NCBI GenBank assembly: GCA_038373865.1 | Contig: JAXGGA010004497.1 | Location: forward strand, 1 to 64,000 | From: Uloborus plumipes | Taxonomy: Eukaryota; Arthropoda; Arachnida; Araneae; Uloboridae | Length of the DNA: 64,000 nucleotides | Direction: 5' to 3' | Shown here: positions 35,896 through 48,037 of the stretch, one piece after another | Position numbering within the stretch: the stretch's first letter is position 1 | Layout of the letters: each line of letters opens with the position of its first letter | The notes under the pieces: generated by a model | Told to the model about the DNA's origin: nothing | What the model saw: the letters and a program-made list of their open reading frames with translations, nothing else | Database searches by the model: none | Program-made: the position numbers and the translations under genes

Positions 35896-37450
35896 TTATA
35901 GCAATTTGCCATTGCGAAAAAAAATAATTTGAATTCTAGGTGTCAAAATCCCCCCCCCCCCCCCCACCTCTGATTCAGCAGTTTGACATGTAATTTACTA
36001 AATTGTTCCTCAAAAACATTCAATGCAGAGAAAAATTCTTCCTGTAACAAATGCTGGTTCTGCCATATTAATGTTTTGACTATTCTCCAGAGGTGCTTTT
36101 ATTTGCACCAGCTTTTGTATTTCTCTTTTTACAAGGCATCCTGATGAAATAACAGCTTCAAAATGCTTTTTACCAAATGCAGAATAAAATATTGGTGCAC
36201 TTGAAGGTGCAATTCATGAAAAAGAAAAGCATTAGAAAGTATGAAAACTTCCTAACCTTTAACTTTTTTTTTTGCAAATTTCTTTTACTTTTTATGGTTA
36301 CCAAGAAAATAATAAGTAGACAGATACCCTGGGTTGGACTTATGAGTTCACTATTTATCTACGTAAAAAAATCTTCAGTGATGTAAAAATTTCTTATTTA
36401 ATTTCTATTTGTTTCATAACATGATCCCTCACTCAAGATCATAACATATCAAGTATTTCCATTAATACTAATCAAAAGGATTATTATTGATGAAGAGAGA
36501 GAAGTAACTCATGCAATGTTGAAAAAGTTGTTTTTTCTTTTTACTTTTTTAAACTTGAAATAATGTTTGCAAATTTTGTTCTTCATAATAAAAATAAACT
36601 ATTGAAAAAAGCACTTCAAAAATTAAATATCCAAGAAATTCTCTGAAGTTAGATGTAACAGTAAACATCATTGCATTTAGTTCCAGTTTTAGCAGCATTT
36701 TTTAGGCAACTTACTTCTAGAAGAATTGTATTTTGCCGCCTCAGTGGCTGATAGCAGATGTCTCATAGGTTCTACATTATTAGAATACTTTCATTTTTTT
36801 AATCCCTTAAACTTTTTAACGATAAAAATAATTGTCCTTTGCATCTGAACAGGGACAGATACAGAATTAGTTTTCGGGAGGGGCCAGAAAAGTAAAAAGT
36901 ACCCCGCCCCCCCATATTTTTTTATAAAATAAATTCTCACAAAGTTCCTTTAAAATGTTCCAAAAAAAAAGGGGGGGGGGGAAACATTTAAGTCAATAAA
37001 TCTACTTGTACAGAAAGATTACATATTTTTATCCCTTTGGGAGGGATAAAAATAATTTTACTACATAATATACATAAAATTCGCTATTGCATCTGATAAC
37101 TCTAAATGTGTAGTTGTAATGTCACAGTTTGTTTTGCAGTTGTGTTTCCATTAGAAGAATTTTCAGACCCACCAAGGTTGTTCGTTTAGAATAAAAAGGA
37201 AAAATTATGTACCAATGTAAGGAGTATGTATTTGTCATTATAACCAAATGGATACTTTAAATATCAATTTAAAGTAATCACACTCATAATATATAAAAAT
37301 AGGAGTCAGAGCATTTTTTCATTAGAGAAGGGATTTGGACGTAACAAAACTATTTTATGTTAATTGTAAAAAAGAGCATTTTAATGTTAAAAATTAATGA
37401 GCGAAAGAGAACTAACTAACATATAACTAGAAAATATAATAAAACTTAAT
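35896..37450. other. Spacer with homopolymer runs
   Basis: It contains a C run at about 35949-35966 and a G run at about 36970-36981. The zone at 36850-36985 looks like an old hAT-type MITE with C-rich and G-rich arms. No exon was seen. Confidence 0.45.
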
Positions 37451-37565
37451 ACAGTAAAACCTCCTTCAACGGACACTCCCTTGAAGCGGACATCTCTAAT
37501 TAGCACATTTTCGTGAGTCTTAGTCCCTTAACATAGACCTCTCCATATAATTCACTCTGAATTAG
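37451..37565. mobile_element. Solo end of a pogo-like MITE
   Basis: The sequence TACAGTAAAACCTCCTTCAA followed by CGGACACTCCCTTGAAGCGG is a typical pogo-type terminus next to TA. The matching right end was not found within the next few hundred bases, so the copy is probably truncated. Confidence 0.5.
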
Positions 37566-39219
37566 TTGATGGAACTTTAAAAAAAAGTTTCTTTTTCGAG
37601 TGTTTTGAATAAATTTTCTATAAATTTACCATTTACAAAGTGATTATATTTTTATGTAATTTTTCTTATACAAAATTTTTCCTCATGTTCCAATTTACTT
37701 CCTCCCTCAAATCTGTTTTGTTATGTTTTTGCTACAACAGTTGCTTCGTGAAAGTAGCTTTTCTAAAATCAAGTTACTTCAGCAAAGGATGAAAGTACAA
37801 TAAAAAGTGTCATCCAAAAAGATCAATTTTAAAAGGACAAATTACTGTTTTGGAATAAATTTAAAAAAAAAAAGAAAACTCTTCACGTATTATAACATTT
37901 TTTTCTCTAAACACTCAAGTCCCTTCACTAACCTGAAGTGTCTTCATTTTACTTAAAATACTTTAGTAGAAGTATAGTGGAATCTTGTAAAAGGAAAAAA
38001 AAAATCCCAAAACATAGAATAACATTTTCTAGATGAGCTATTATGACTTGACATTTGCGGTTAATGCGCTTAAAATGAGCAACTTTGGAACAACGCATGA
38101 GCCAAATTTCATGGCTTTAAAGTGCGATAGTTTTAGTTAGGACAATGGACATACAAAGTTAGACAAAATTTTTATAAAACTATAAATCATTATACAAGCG
38201 CAAAAAAGTACTAATAACTTAAAAGTTGTTAAGGAAATAAAGAAATGTGTGTCTTAAAAAATGACATTTATTATTGAACAATGTAATAACATCATCAAAG
38301 GATGAGCAACAAAATTCATTTCGTAAAACATAATTTTAAAATCTTAATTTTTCAACAATATATTGCACATTTTCCCAAAACAATGTCCACAACAGCTTTT
38401 AACACAAACCTGAAAAAGGAATTAATATTAAAGTAATAGTAAACTGGTTTTAGAAAGTAAATCAAAATTGTATCAATAAATCACTGTCATCAATTGGCAT
38501 AAATATTAAAATAGAGCATTAGATATGGAAAATAAAATCAATGCAAATAGCATAGATTGTATGTAAATATTTTATAACTTTAATGTAACAATTTTAAAGC
38601 AATTTTTTGAAAGTCCACCATGTTGATTAGTTGTAAGTTAGATGATATACTGTTCTTTTAAAAGATATTTGCTGTTTGTGTTGGGGGGGGGGGGGGTTGC
38701 TACTGGACAAGTGCACAGCTAGAAAGGGTGGCCCTGGAGACAGATATTGATGGTATCCCCCTGTGAAAACAATTGAAGTTTAAATTAAAAAAAAACCCTT
38801 CTGTACATTTCCAGCATTTTAAATATTTCAATGGTCATAAATTTAAAGCAAATATATTTTGCATTTAATTTTTCAGAAGACAAAGGAAAAGCAAAAAAAA
38901 AAAAAAAAAAACACTTGAATGAGTGATAGAATAAAATACATTTTAGTAAAGAGTTACTCGATTGATATTCCAATAATCATCATGTTTGTGAATGACTAAT
39001 CTGTAATAAGTAACTGTTGTGAATGGCTAATCTTATAAATATATGAAATTTATACTAAGAAACAATCATCAGAATTTTAAAGCAAAATATCATTAAACTA
39101 TATCATGACTTACTCTTTGACATTTTTTTAGTGTCATATGATTATTGTAGTGTTTGTTGTACATGGGTTGTATGAAACTTTGAACAAAAGCAAAGATTAA
39201 GTACCTTAGCTGATAATAT
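37566..39219. other. AT-rich spacer
   Basis: No exon was seen. A G run lies at about 38682-38697. The minus-strand frame at 38785-38973 is low complexity. Confidence 0.5.
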
Positions 39220-39449
39220 TCAGATGATATGCTCTCTTAAATGGATTGCAGAATGTCTTTTTAGGTGCTGCTTTAATCTAAACTGTTTATTGCATATAGT
39301 ACAAATATGTTCTCGCAATTCAGTATGAGTCAACATATGCCTTTTCACATTTTCTTTTAAATCAGAAGAATATAAACAAAATGGACAGCCATAGCAGCAC
39401 TGTTTTCCATTTTTCTCTCTAGATACTAAGGAAATAGCATATAAACCAC
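39220..39449 (-). CDS. Zinc-finger terminal exon I (two fingers)
   Basis: The acceptor reads TATTTTTTTAG, ending at 39450. GT precedes 75 codons and a TGA stop. Fingers lie at C21, C24, H37, H41 (core LYSSDLKENVKRHMLTH) and C49, C52, H65, H69 (core FRLKQHLKRHSAIH). The linker TELREH is less typical than in the other exons. A cysteine pair C17-C18 just before finger 1 is unusual. There is no in-frame ATG before finger 1. It is the most divergent intact member of the set but keeps the phase and layout. Confidence 0.88.
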
Positions 39450-40092
39450 CTAAAAAAATAGTGAAATATTAATACAATAGATAAAGATGGAGAAAGTTTT
39501 AAAACATGATCGTGCAAAAAATGTGTTAGTAGCAGAAACAAACAGTTCGTCAAAACATCTGAAAAGTATACTCACTCAGATAAAAATGTGGAATGATTTT
39601 GATACATCACACATACAGTTTACCAAAATAATTCAACAGCTAAAAACATAAATATTGTCATTTGATATATTTTCATGGACGTTGCTTTATCTATTGATCA
39701 GCAAATACTTGAACCATAGAGCAGTTCAATTGTTTTACTAAACTCTACAAAGGCGTCAATTATGTCAGATTTTTGTTTCATTGCAAGAATTTCTTTAAGA
39801 ACATAGACTCTACTTCTATGTAATGCTGTTAACTTTTGAGGATTCACAGAAACAATATTGAAAAAGTTTTTTTTTTTCTGTTTTGTCTTGGTAATAGACA
39901 GAGCTCCTAACATACCGTATTTTCGGGTAGATAAGCTGCACCATTGTATACATTGCACTTCACAAAATTCGGGAGAAAAAAAAGGTGTTTCATCAGATAC
40001 GCCGTATAAGCCGCATAAAACTTTGTCAAAAATTCAATCTGCGAGAACCTACACCTACGCTGTATACTGGTATTGACGAAGAATTAGTAATA
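39450..40092. other. Spacer with repeat-like segment
   Basis: Bases about 39914-40075 (ACCGTATTTTCGGGTAGATA, then CGCCGTATAAGCCGCATAAA) resemble a common pogo-type repeat. No exon was seen; open frames here are AT-driven or lie in this repeat. Confidence 0.45.
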
Positions 40093-40265
40093 CAGTGAAA
40101 CCTGTGTATAACGATACTGTACATAACGATAAACCTGCCCATTACGATATTTTGGTTTGGTCCCAGCCAACTTCCATTCGACTCTTGCTCAAACTGCTAT
40201 AATGATAACTGTCTACACGATATTTTTTCTCAGTCCCTTGAGTATCGTTGCACACAGATTCACTG
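40093..40265. mobile_element. pogo-like MITE, 173 bp
   Basis: The left end CAGTGAAACCTGTGTATAAC and the complement of the right end CAGTGAATCTGTGTGCAACG share their plan, continuing as GATACT. TA flanks both sides (40091-40092 and 40266-40267). No coding content. Confidence 0.85.
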
Positions 40266-42519
40266 TATTGATTCAAACATGTTTCAATATCAAGTAAATA
40301 ACGTTGAACATTTGGCATAACTGCAACTTATAGTAACCCTGTTCTACTCCAGTTGGTTTCTACTGCAACCCTACTTCCCATTCTCAGGGCAATTGCTGGG
40401 CGGCGGACGGGGGGCAGCGTTTTTTAAAATTATTATTTGTTTTTAGTTTGGATTTTTTATTAGACAAGTTGGTTATGGTTGATTTTTTTCCCTTAATTTA
40501 TCAGATCTAGGAGAATAAAATAACATCTGAATAAGCAGAAATGCTATCACCCTTTTCAAAATAGATCTTTTTAAGGGTGTTGCAGTTGTGGTTTTCGATG
40601 TCAGACTTTAATTTGTTTTGTTTTTAAGCAATAACTATATTCGACTGCAACCTTTCTCGACTATACAGAAATAAGCTGAGACCAAACAAAGGAAGTAGTT
40701 CCTTGCGCCGCTGTGTCCGCATTTCGGGTGAAATTAGATCCTTCCCTTTAGAAATCGGATTAGAGTGTTTCATCTACGCATATGTAGCCTTTTTTTGTCA
40801 TAATATTCGTAATTTTCTTAATATTTTCAATTTTATGAACGGAGTAGAGCAGAAAAGCGTAATCCATTTGAATCGAACGCGCCAGTCAATAAGAGTTCAC
40901 GCACAATTGGCAATCTCCTCTAATTCGCCAAGAAGGTTTCTGTAAACTCTGTTGTTCTTCCGCACATAGTGATTTTAGTGTCAAGTTAATAAATATTATA
41001 ATCTTAGCAACAATAAGGCAAATAAATTCAAAGGCTTCAATCATTTATACATATTCATATATTTTGCTAACATATACATTACATGGACAAACATGAATGA
41101 CTAGATAGATGACAAAATAGAACAGTTACAAGGTTGTTAATAGAATTGGATCTATTACTTCGAGTATTAGTAATATAATTAATTGCAATTTTTTAAAATT
41201 TGAAACACTTCAAGCCATAAACAGGGAAAATATTTTTAAAAAATATTCTTGTAAGAGAGAATGTTATACTATAAAAGCTCATAAAACATAATAAGAAATA
41301 TTATTAAGTATGATTTTGGGTAGCAAAAATATCAAAACTCCTAGCAAAATAACATTGATCCAAACAGCTTTCCTTGGCTAAAAATTTAACACATAATTTA
41401 TCATGTGTTGTTTTTTTTCAAAAGAGTACTTAAAACACCAAGAACCATTATTATTTCTCTCACAACTAAAAGTACTCTTTCTTTTTAAAAATCACAAAAA
41501 AAAATGTTATCTAAGAATCTGGCTATTTTGATTAGGCTAGGCCCTATTCTACATGCAGAAATAATAAATTAAAAGAAAGGAAAGGAAAAAAAAACTTTAT
41601 CAGTTCGCTTTTTCTGGTAATTTATGCTTATCATTTCTTTGAAAAGTGAAAGGATAGCTTCAAAAGTTTTTTTTTTACAAATTTTATAAGCACATTCTGT
41701 CAGAATAATATTAGTTTAATTCTTTTACTAGCAATCTCATGAAATTAAAAAATTTAGTATTTTGAGTTTTTTAAATTTAAAATTATACAAATCTTTAGGC
41801 TGATGCTATTGCATACCTGTTAAATTTTCAAACTCAAAAACCGAAAGCTTGAAGTATAAAAAGCAGAAAATTTTATACTAGTACATCTTTGCAGTGAAAG
41901 TTATCTTTCTAGCAACAAAAACACTGCGCTTTAACACAGCGCTAATTTTAATTATCTTTTTTTTATTATTATTAATTATTTTAGATTTTAATTCAAAATA
42001 AAATTACCATTTTGAAAAAGAAATCCCTAAAATATTCAATTCGAAATCTTATATGTCCAAAACGTTGATAGAGTTCTCAATTTATTTATCAAAAGTTATT
42101 TTTAAAGTATTTTTTTTCTTTAGACGTTAGGTGCTATAAATAAAGGCTTTCGAATTTGTTTCAATTTTCAGAAAAAGATCCAAATCTGAGTTAGAATTTT
42201 TTTTTTTGTCCTTCGGTTAGAGAATTGAAATAACAGTGGGGGGGGGGGGGGGGGGGGGACAAGTATTTGTTTAAAAACTGAAGAGTTGACAGCTATGCTA
42301 TGGTGACCAAGATAACGCTGCAGAAGCTAAGTCACAGTGTAGGCTGTCTGATATACTAAAATTGTACAACTTTGGTCATAAATAAAGTTCAAACTTCATC
42401 CTTTTGAATTGAATCACAATAATTGTGACACATTACTAAAAAAAAAAAAATCAGTAAATTATGTCCCTTACAAAAAACTATTGCTCATAAAATTACTTTT
42501 CTTTTTCTAAAACAGTCCA
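40266..42519. other. AT-rich spacer
   Basis: A small GC-rich spot lies at about 40395-40420 and a run of about 22 G at 42237-42259. The plus-strand frame at 40703-40945 opens with TTG and matches nothing I know. No exon was seen. Confidence 0.5.
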
Positions 42520-42734
42520 CTATCTTAAATGAATAATAAAATGTTTCTTCAAATTTTCTTTCAAGCTAAAACGTTTATTGCAAACTTGACAAACGTGTGG
42601 TCTTTCTCCACTATGAACCAACATATGTCTCCTCAAATCAGCTCTGCGCACAGTTGAATAGGAACAGAGAGGGCACACATTAATGATGATTGGATCAGAA
42701 GATTTTATGGGAGACTGACTATGCTTCCCAAAAC
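42520..42734 (-). CDS. Zinc-finger terminal exon J (two fingers)
   Basis: The acceptor reads CATCTTTTACAG, ending at 42735. GT precedes 70 codons and a TAG stop. Fingers lie at C20, C23, H36, H40 (core YSTVRRADLRRHMLVH) and C48, C51, H64, H68 (core FSLKENLKKHFIIH), joined by SGERPH. The tail after the last His is two residues. The lead is 19 residues, as in exons C to F. Finger 2 is close to those of D and E, so these three two-finger exons form a subgroup. Confidence 0.9.
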
Positions 42735-43175
42735 CTGTAAAAGATGAACCATTTATTAATTAGAAGAGCTAAAACATATGATAGATAAATCATTAAAATT
42801 TTACAGTATGCATGCTTAAAACTGTTACAGCACCTTAATTAATGATACCACAGACATGATTTAGGATAAAGTTAATATGAATGCATGAATGTTATAAATA
42901 ATCAATTGTTAAGTAATCAATTTACAACAATGTAGAATTGATGCATGGGTTGAAAGGAAGCCCCTGTATACACAAAAAAAAAAAAAAAAAAAAGAAGAAT
43001 GTATGTAAAATAAAAAGTATTTCAGTAGCAACATTACCTGAAAGACTTCAAAATATGGAACAGGAAAGGAATTATATTATTTTTTCAGCTTTAGCAAACA
43101 AGAATATTATTCAAAATGTAAATTAGTAAACAAGCATTTCATAAAAATACTATCTACCAATTCAAGTTCATGTAT
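42735..43175. other. AT-rich intronic spacer
   Basis: An A run lies at about 42974-42993. No exon was seen. Confidence 0.5.
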
Positions 43176-43360
43176 CAGTGGCGTAGCGAGAAATTTTTAA
43201 TGGGGGAGAGGGGGGATCAGAAAATTTTCGAAATTAAAGGTTGAAACACATAATTTTGGATCCTTGCATGTGTGTTCTATGTTCATACATATATATATTT
43301 TTTTTTATTCATGGGTGGGAGTTGTGACCCCCAATCTCCTCTGGCTATGTATGCCCCTAG
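43176..43360. mobile_element. hAT-type MITE, 185 bp
   Basis: It starts CAGTGGCGTAGCGAG and ends CTATGTATGCCCCTAG. The 8-base flanks TCATGTAT (43168-43175) and TCATGTAC (43361-43368) differ at one position, consistent with an old hAT target duplication. It is non-coding and G-rich at the left. Confidence 0.75.
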
Positions 43361-45237
43361 TCATGTACAATTGTTTAGATTGTATTTCTTATTTCCTATG
43401 TAGGAAGTCAATTATAAAACATAATTGTACGAAATATTGAGAAAACCTTTTTGTTCTTCATTGCCATGATTACAAATGGTTTTTTTTTTTTGAAAACATT
43501 ATAAATGCTATTTAACATTCTTGATGTCAGAAGCAATTACCTATGAAAAAACTTCACTTCATAAATTTTAGCATTACATAGATTGATTCCCAAATAAATT
43601 GACTCATTTCTTCAGTGATTCAATAGTGAGTACAGATTTTACATTTTTCTTTTTCCGAAAGTTCACTTAATACTCTTTTCTACAAACAGATCAAACTTTT
43701 GTTTCATCTATCGAACTTTCTTTTTTCTTTTTTTTTTTTTTTCAAGATAAATTAGTTTCATAGCTGTTTAAAGCTGCTTGGGCATTCTTTTTATTCTGCC
43801 TTATGGTTCTTTGTAAGAAGGGATTTCTCTGATCTTCCTGCACAACAACTGAGGATTAGAGCCACTGACACTGCTTAAATTTTTCAATAGAAGTCTATGT
43901 CTATTTTTTCATATCAGATTAAATACCCTCTTCCAAAGATAGCGATAAAATGATGAAGATAAAGAAAGAAGAAATTTAGAGTGTCTCCACAGCTGATCAA
44001 GCAATTGAAAGCATGAAAAAAAATTTTTTTTAGTAAATGCCAATCAAGATTTAAATTTGCAAAATTTGATTGTACAAAACGTGTTATGAATGACATTGCA
44101 TCTAAAAATAAAAATTAAGTAAAGATTACTCGTTTTTCCTACTAGTTCAGTGGACAGATCTCAATTTAAAAAAAAAAAAATACGCTTAGAATATTAGCTT
44201 TGTCCCCGATTTTATGTTTTCCCATTTGGTACAATTTTCATCACTGATAAGACTGAAAAATTAAAATTGGGATTCCACTGTATTTTGCTTTCTATAATCA
44301 AAATTTAAAAAAAATATGATTTTTTAAAAAAAGTCAAAACTTTATTTTATGTTTTTTTAAATATATGAGTTAAAATTAGGTAACAAATGATAAATTAAAA
44401 GAAAGTATCTGAAAAAAAAAAGCATGCATTACATACCAAATTACTGAAAACTCTAGAAGAAAATCTTATATTAATCTCAAAATAGCAGAATGAAACTAAA
44501 TACAAAAGCAAAAATAACTAGAAAACAAAGAGTTTGGCAGTACTAGCATCAACCATGGCTTCCCAAGCAATACATATTTTATATTATTTAACAACATAAA
44601 AACTACAAAATAAGATTCACATTGTGGAAAAAGAAAGAATATTTAAATTTCTAAAAGAAAAATACTTTACAAACACTTCCTGTATAAAACAGTCAAAGCC
44701 ACAGTAGTTTTCATAAAAACAGATGTTTTGTGTCAAAGAAAAAAAGAAATAATAATAATAATAACATTAAAAAAAAGAATTTTTAAACATAACAAAAAAT
44801 AAAAATAAATAATAAGAAATAAATAAACAAAATAAAATAAAAAACCGGAAATCTAAACAAATGAACACTTGAACTTCACAATAATAAACACAATTTTAAA
44901 GTTGAGTACAGTAAAATGTTGTTTGTGAGTTTTGGGTTTACGCACCTTTTATAAAATAATATTCTTGCTTTATACTATCGTAAAATAAAAAGCAATAAAA
45001 GCTAAACATATGAACATTTGATCTTTACAATTATGAACAGAATTTTAAAGCAAAGTATTGTAAAACTTTATTTACAGGTCTCGTGTTTATGCGCTTTTTT
45101 TATATTCCTCCATTGTTTTCATAAATCCCAACTAATTTTGATGCAAAAATGAATCCTTTGTACCTTACGAAATATAGGTTATACATCATTTTTCCATTTC
45201 TGAAACTCAAAAAAAAAAAAAAAAATTTCTTCTTAAA
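43361..45237. other. AT-rich spacer with a tandem duplication
   Basis: It contains the duplicated segment at 44840-45110, listed separately, an AAT/AAAT-rich zone at 44750-44840, and T and A runs. No exon was seen. Confidence 0.5.
44840..45110. repeat. Diverged tandem duplication, period about 149 bases
   Basis: The blocks CTAAACAAATGAACACTTGA, TTCACAATAATAAACACAAT and GTTTACGCACCTTTTATA recur in order as CTAAACATATGAACATTTGA, TTTACAATTATGAACAGAAT and TTTATGCGCTTTTTTTATA. The second copy lies about 149 bases further on. Divergence is considerable. Confidence 0.65.
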
Positions 45238-45239
45238 TA

Positions 45240-45288
45240 CACTGCTCGACATTGAACATGCAACACCAAGAAGGAGTGATCAGAAATT
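45240..45288. repeat. Left terminal inverted repeat of the Tc1-like element
   Basis: It begins CACTGCTCGACATTG and contains ATGCAACACCAAGAA, directly next to the TA target. Confidence 0.93.
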
Positions 45289-45482
45289 CATGCAAATTTT
45301 ACCGTAGACGCATGTCACTGAGTTATGCAAATGATATGAAATGCGTAGCTCTCCGACGCACGTGAAGTAAGATATAAGAGAATGAAGTTGAAAAGTGGGC
45401 TATGTTCATGTTTGTTTTTCTGCCAGACTAATTATCGGAGAAATTTGGTTTTTGTCTCGAAGGATACGTGTGATAGGAAGAA

Positions 45483-46514
45483 ATGCCACGCCGTCCTCAC
45501 CGAAGACACTTCCAGCATGTAGACGACTTTACAAGGGGTATGGTGATCGGACTGAGAAGGGGAGGATGGTCCATACGTCAAATTGCAGCTGATACCCACA
45601 TGGATGCAAGCACTGTGCATCGGCTGTGTCGGAGATGGTTGGAAAGAGGAAATGTAGCCACATTGAGGGGTGCAGGTGCAGCCAGAGTGACGTCAGACAG
45701 CTTGGATCGACGGATTCACCGACAAGCTGTGGCGGACCCGCAAGTCACTTGTACGTCGATTCTGCAGCATGTGCAAGGTACCCTGGATGTTCCTGTGTCG
45801 ACCAGAACCATTTCCCGTCGACTGGTTGCACGTGGCCTGCAATCACGGCGAGCACTAAGAAGACTGCCATTGACCTCACAGCACAGACTCCAACGTTTGG
45901 AATGGTGCCGGACCAGAGCGACGTGGATGGCAGAATGGCGAGCCGTAGTGTTCTCAGATGAATCCCGCTTCTGTTTGTCCAGCGATAGTCATCGCATACG
46001 TGTGTGGCGTCGACGTGGAGAAAGATCGAATCCGGCAGTAACTGTGGAACGCCCCACAGCGCGACAACGTGGCATAATGGTTTGGGGCGCTATTGCATAC
46101 AATTCTGTATCACCTCTAGTTCGTATTCGGGGCACTATGACGGCCCAACGATATGTAGATAATGTACTGCGGCCGGTGGCAATCCCCTACCTTCAGGGTC
46201 TGCCAAATGCAATTTTTCAACAGTATAATGCCCGGCCTCACAGTGCTCGAATCAGCCAACATGCTCTACGAGGTGTACAGATGCTTTCCTGGCCACCATA
46301 CTCTCCTGACTTGTCACCAATCGAACATGTGTGGGACGTGATTGGACGCTGTTTGCAGAACCTGTCACTGCCTCGTTCAGAGGACGAACTGTGGCAAATG
46401 GTTGAAAGGGAATGGAGTGCCATCCCTCAGGACACCATCCGCAGGCTTATTGACTCCATGCCTAGACGTGTTTCATTGTGCATTGTTGTCCGCGGTGGTC
46501 CTACTTCTTACTGA
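45483..46514 (+). CDS. Tc1-like transposase, catalytically mutated
   Basis: The frame starts at ATG 45483 and gives 343 residues, the usual length for Tc1 transposases. A helix-turn-helix DNA-binding region lies at about residues 10-65 (GGWSIRQIAADTHMDASTVH) and a second one to about 115. The catalytic core has the first Asp at 159 (VVFSDESRF), the IMVWGAI motif at 198-204 and the final Glu at 281 (SPDLSPIEHVWD). The second Asp, normally in QQDNARPH, is Tyr at 248 (QQYNARPH), a single G-to-T change. The enzyme should therefore be unable to cut DNA although the frame is uninterrupted. All other frames overlapping this region are shadows. Confidence 0.95.
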   Translation: MPRRPHRRHFQHVDDFTRGMVIGLRRGGWSIRQIAADTHMDASTVHRLCRRWLERGNVATLRGAGAARVTSDSLDRRIHRQAVADPQVTCTSILQHVQGTLDVPVSTRTISRRLVARGLQSRRALRRLPLTSQHRLQRLEWCRTRATWMAEWRAVVFSDESRFCLSSDSHRIRVWRRRGERSNPAVTVERPTARQRGIMVWGAIAYNSVSPLVRIRGTMTAQRYVDNVLRPVAIPYLQGLPNAIFQQYNARPHSARISQHALRGVQMLSWPPYSPDLSPIEHVWDVIGRCLQNLSLPRSEDELWQMVEREWSAIPQDTIRRLIDSMPRRVSLCIVVRGGPTSY

Positions 46515-46610
46515 GCCGAGGCCGTCCTCGCTCTAAATTTTGCTTATTTATTTTGAAATAAATATCACTTATTGTTCCATGCTGTCTCTGTCTTCTTACC
46601 AAATTTCAAC

Positions 46611-46659
46611 AATTTCTGACCACTTTTTCTTGGTGTTGCATTTTCAATGTCAAGCAGTG
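46611..46659. repeat. Right terminal inverted repeat of the Tc1-like element
   Basis: It is the complement of the left repeat with about five differences and ends ...CAAGCAGTG before TA. Confidence 0.93.
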
Positions 46660-46661
46660 TA

Positions 46662-48037
46662 TCTTTCTTGTTTTTTATTGAGAAAGAAATTGGATTGGAT
46701 TGCTAACTAAAGGGAGAAGAGCTTATTTCATTGGTCAAAGTAGTGGTGAAAAAATTTTCATGTACTTAATGCAATTCATAAAGCTATAATCATTGTGTAA
46801 AGACTACCAGCATATATCAAACAACTATAAAGTACTTAAACAATTAAATGCTTGCATGTATTTATGCATATTAGTGACATAATTACATTGATGAATGAAG
46901 ATATACTAGGAACAGATACAAACGTACAATTTATTTCACATAAAGGTTTTATTTAAAAACTCAATTAATATCTTTGGTATGTAACTATTACAGACTAATT
47001 TATATCAGTTACATAAAACACTTTATTAGAATCTTACAACAGTTATTTGTATTAATAGGGTTAAACCTTAAACTTGTAAAAATCAAAGTGATTTGTCAAA
47101 AGTTACAACTATACCTCGTTTTCATTTATGAGTCGTTTTATGTCAGTCCTTTACAATGGGTATAAAGGATACTTTACTACATAATCAAAATCATCTGAAG
47201 AATAAAAGGTGAAAGTGTCAATGTTCGCAATTTTTTTTTTAATTTAGGGAATTATATGAATTATATTGTGCTAGAATTCAAAACACAGATAAATACAGCT
47301 GAAACTGCTGTTTACAACAGATGGCCCAACAGGTATACTGTACAAAAATACTGGAAAAATTAATTTCATTTAAAATCATTATCAAAACTAGGGTATAGTA
47401 AGGCAATAAATGAAATGTAAGTAATTGATTAAATGTATTTATTTCCTTTAACAACAGTAAGATAACACAAGATATATATATATATCCATTTATAAAATTT
47501 AAATTACAGTGAACAGTTTATTCAAAAAATTCATGTTCAGAAATAGTAAAATTCAAGAAAAAATCAAGTAAATGGGTAAATATTCTTAAGAAGTTTTCAT
47601 TACCTGATATTATTTTTCACACAAAGCTCTTTTTTCATTGTTGAAGTTCAAAAAAAAAAAAAAACTTAACAATTGCACACAACTTAAGGCGATATTTTTA
47701 AATGATAAACTAACAGATTTTAAAGCATAAAACAACAAACTTTAACACATAATTAACAATTATCTTCAATAAAATAACAAGTTCGTTTTTATTACCTAAG
47801 CCATTTCCCTTCTACATTTCAAAATCCACAGAAATATTTAAGTACAAAAGCAAAATATTTTTGATTTCTTTAAATATATACAAATAAGACTCCGGATTTA
47901 CAGACATTTGATAAGAGTTCAGAGCAAATTTAATATTAAAAGTAACAAAGTTTAGTAGATTTTACGAAATTATGAGCAAACTCTTTTTGAACCCTGAAGT
48001 TACTATACATCATGTTGGTGTTATGAAATAGTAAGTA
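46662..48037. other. AT-rich spacer
   Basis: No exon or element ends were recognised. A short TA run lies at about 47472-47484 and an A run at 47651-47664. Confidence 0.5.

Larger units (their letters stand above)
45240..46659. mobile_element. Full-length Tc1-like transposon, 1420 bp
   Basis: The element is bounded by 49-base inverted repeats (45240-45288 and 46611-46659) that differ at about five positions. TA flanks both sides (45238-45239 and 46660-46661). It encloses one complete transposase frame. The interior is much richer in GC than the flanks, showing that it came from elsewhere. It lies between exons J and K without touching either. Confidence 0.95.

Noticed and set aside
40703..40945. 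80-codon plus-strand frame
   Set aside because: It opens with TTG and has no recognisable domain or splice context.
42237..42259. Long G run as a possible quadruplex or regulatory site
   Set aside because: A single homopolymer run without separated G tracts; similar G or C runs occur in MITE debris across the window and lengths may be unreliable.
45432..46536. Several overlapping open frames on both strands at the Tc1 element
   Set aside because: They are shadows of the GC-rich transposase frame.
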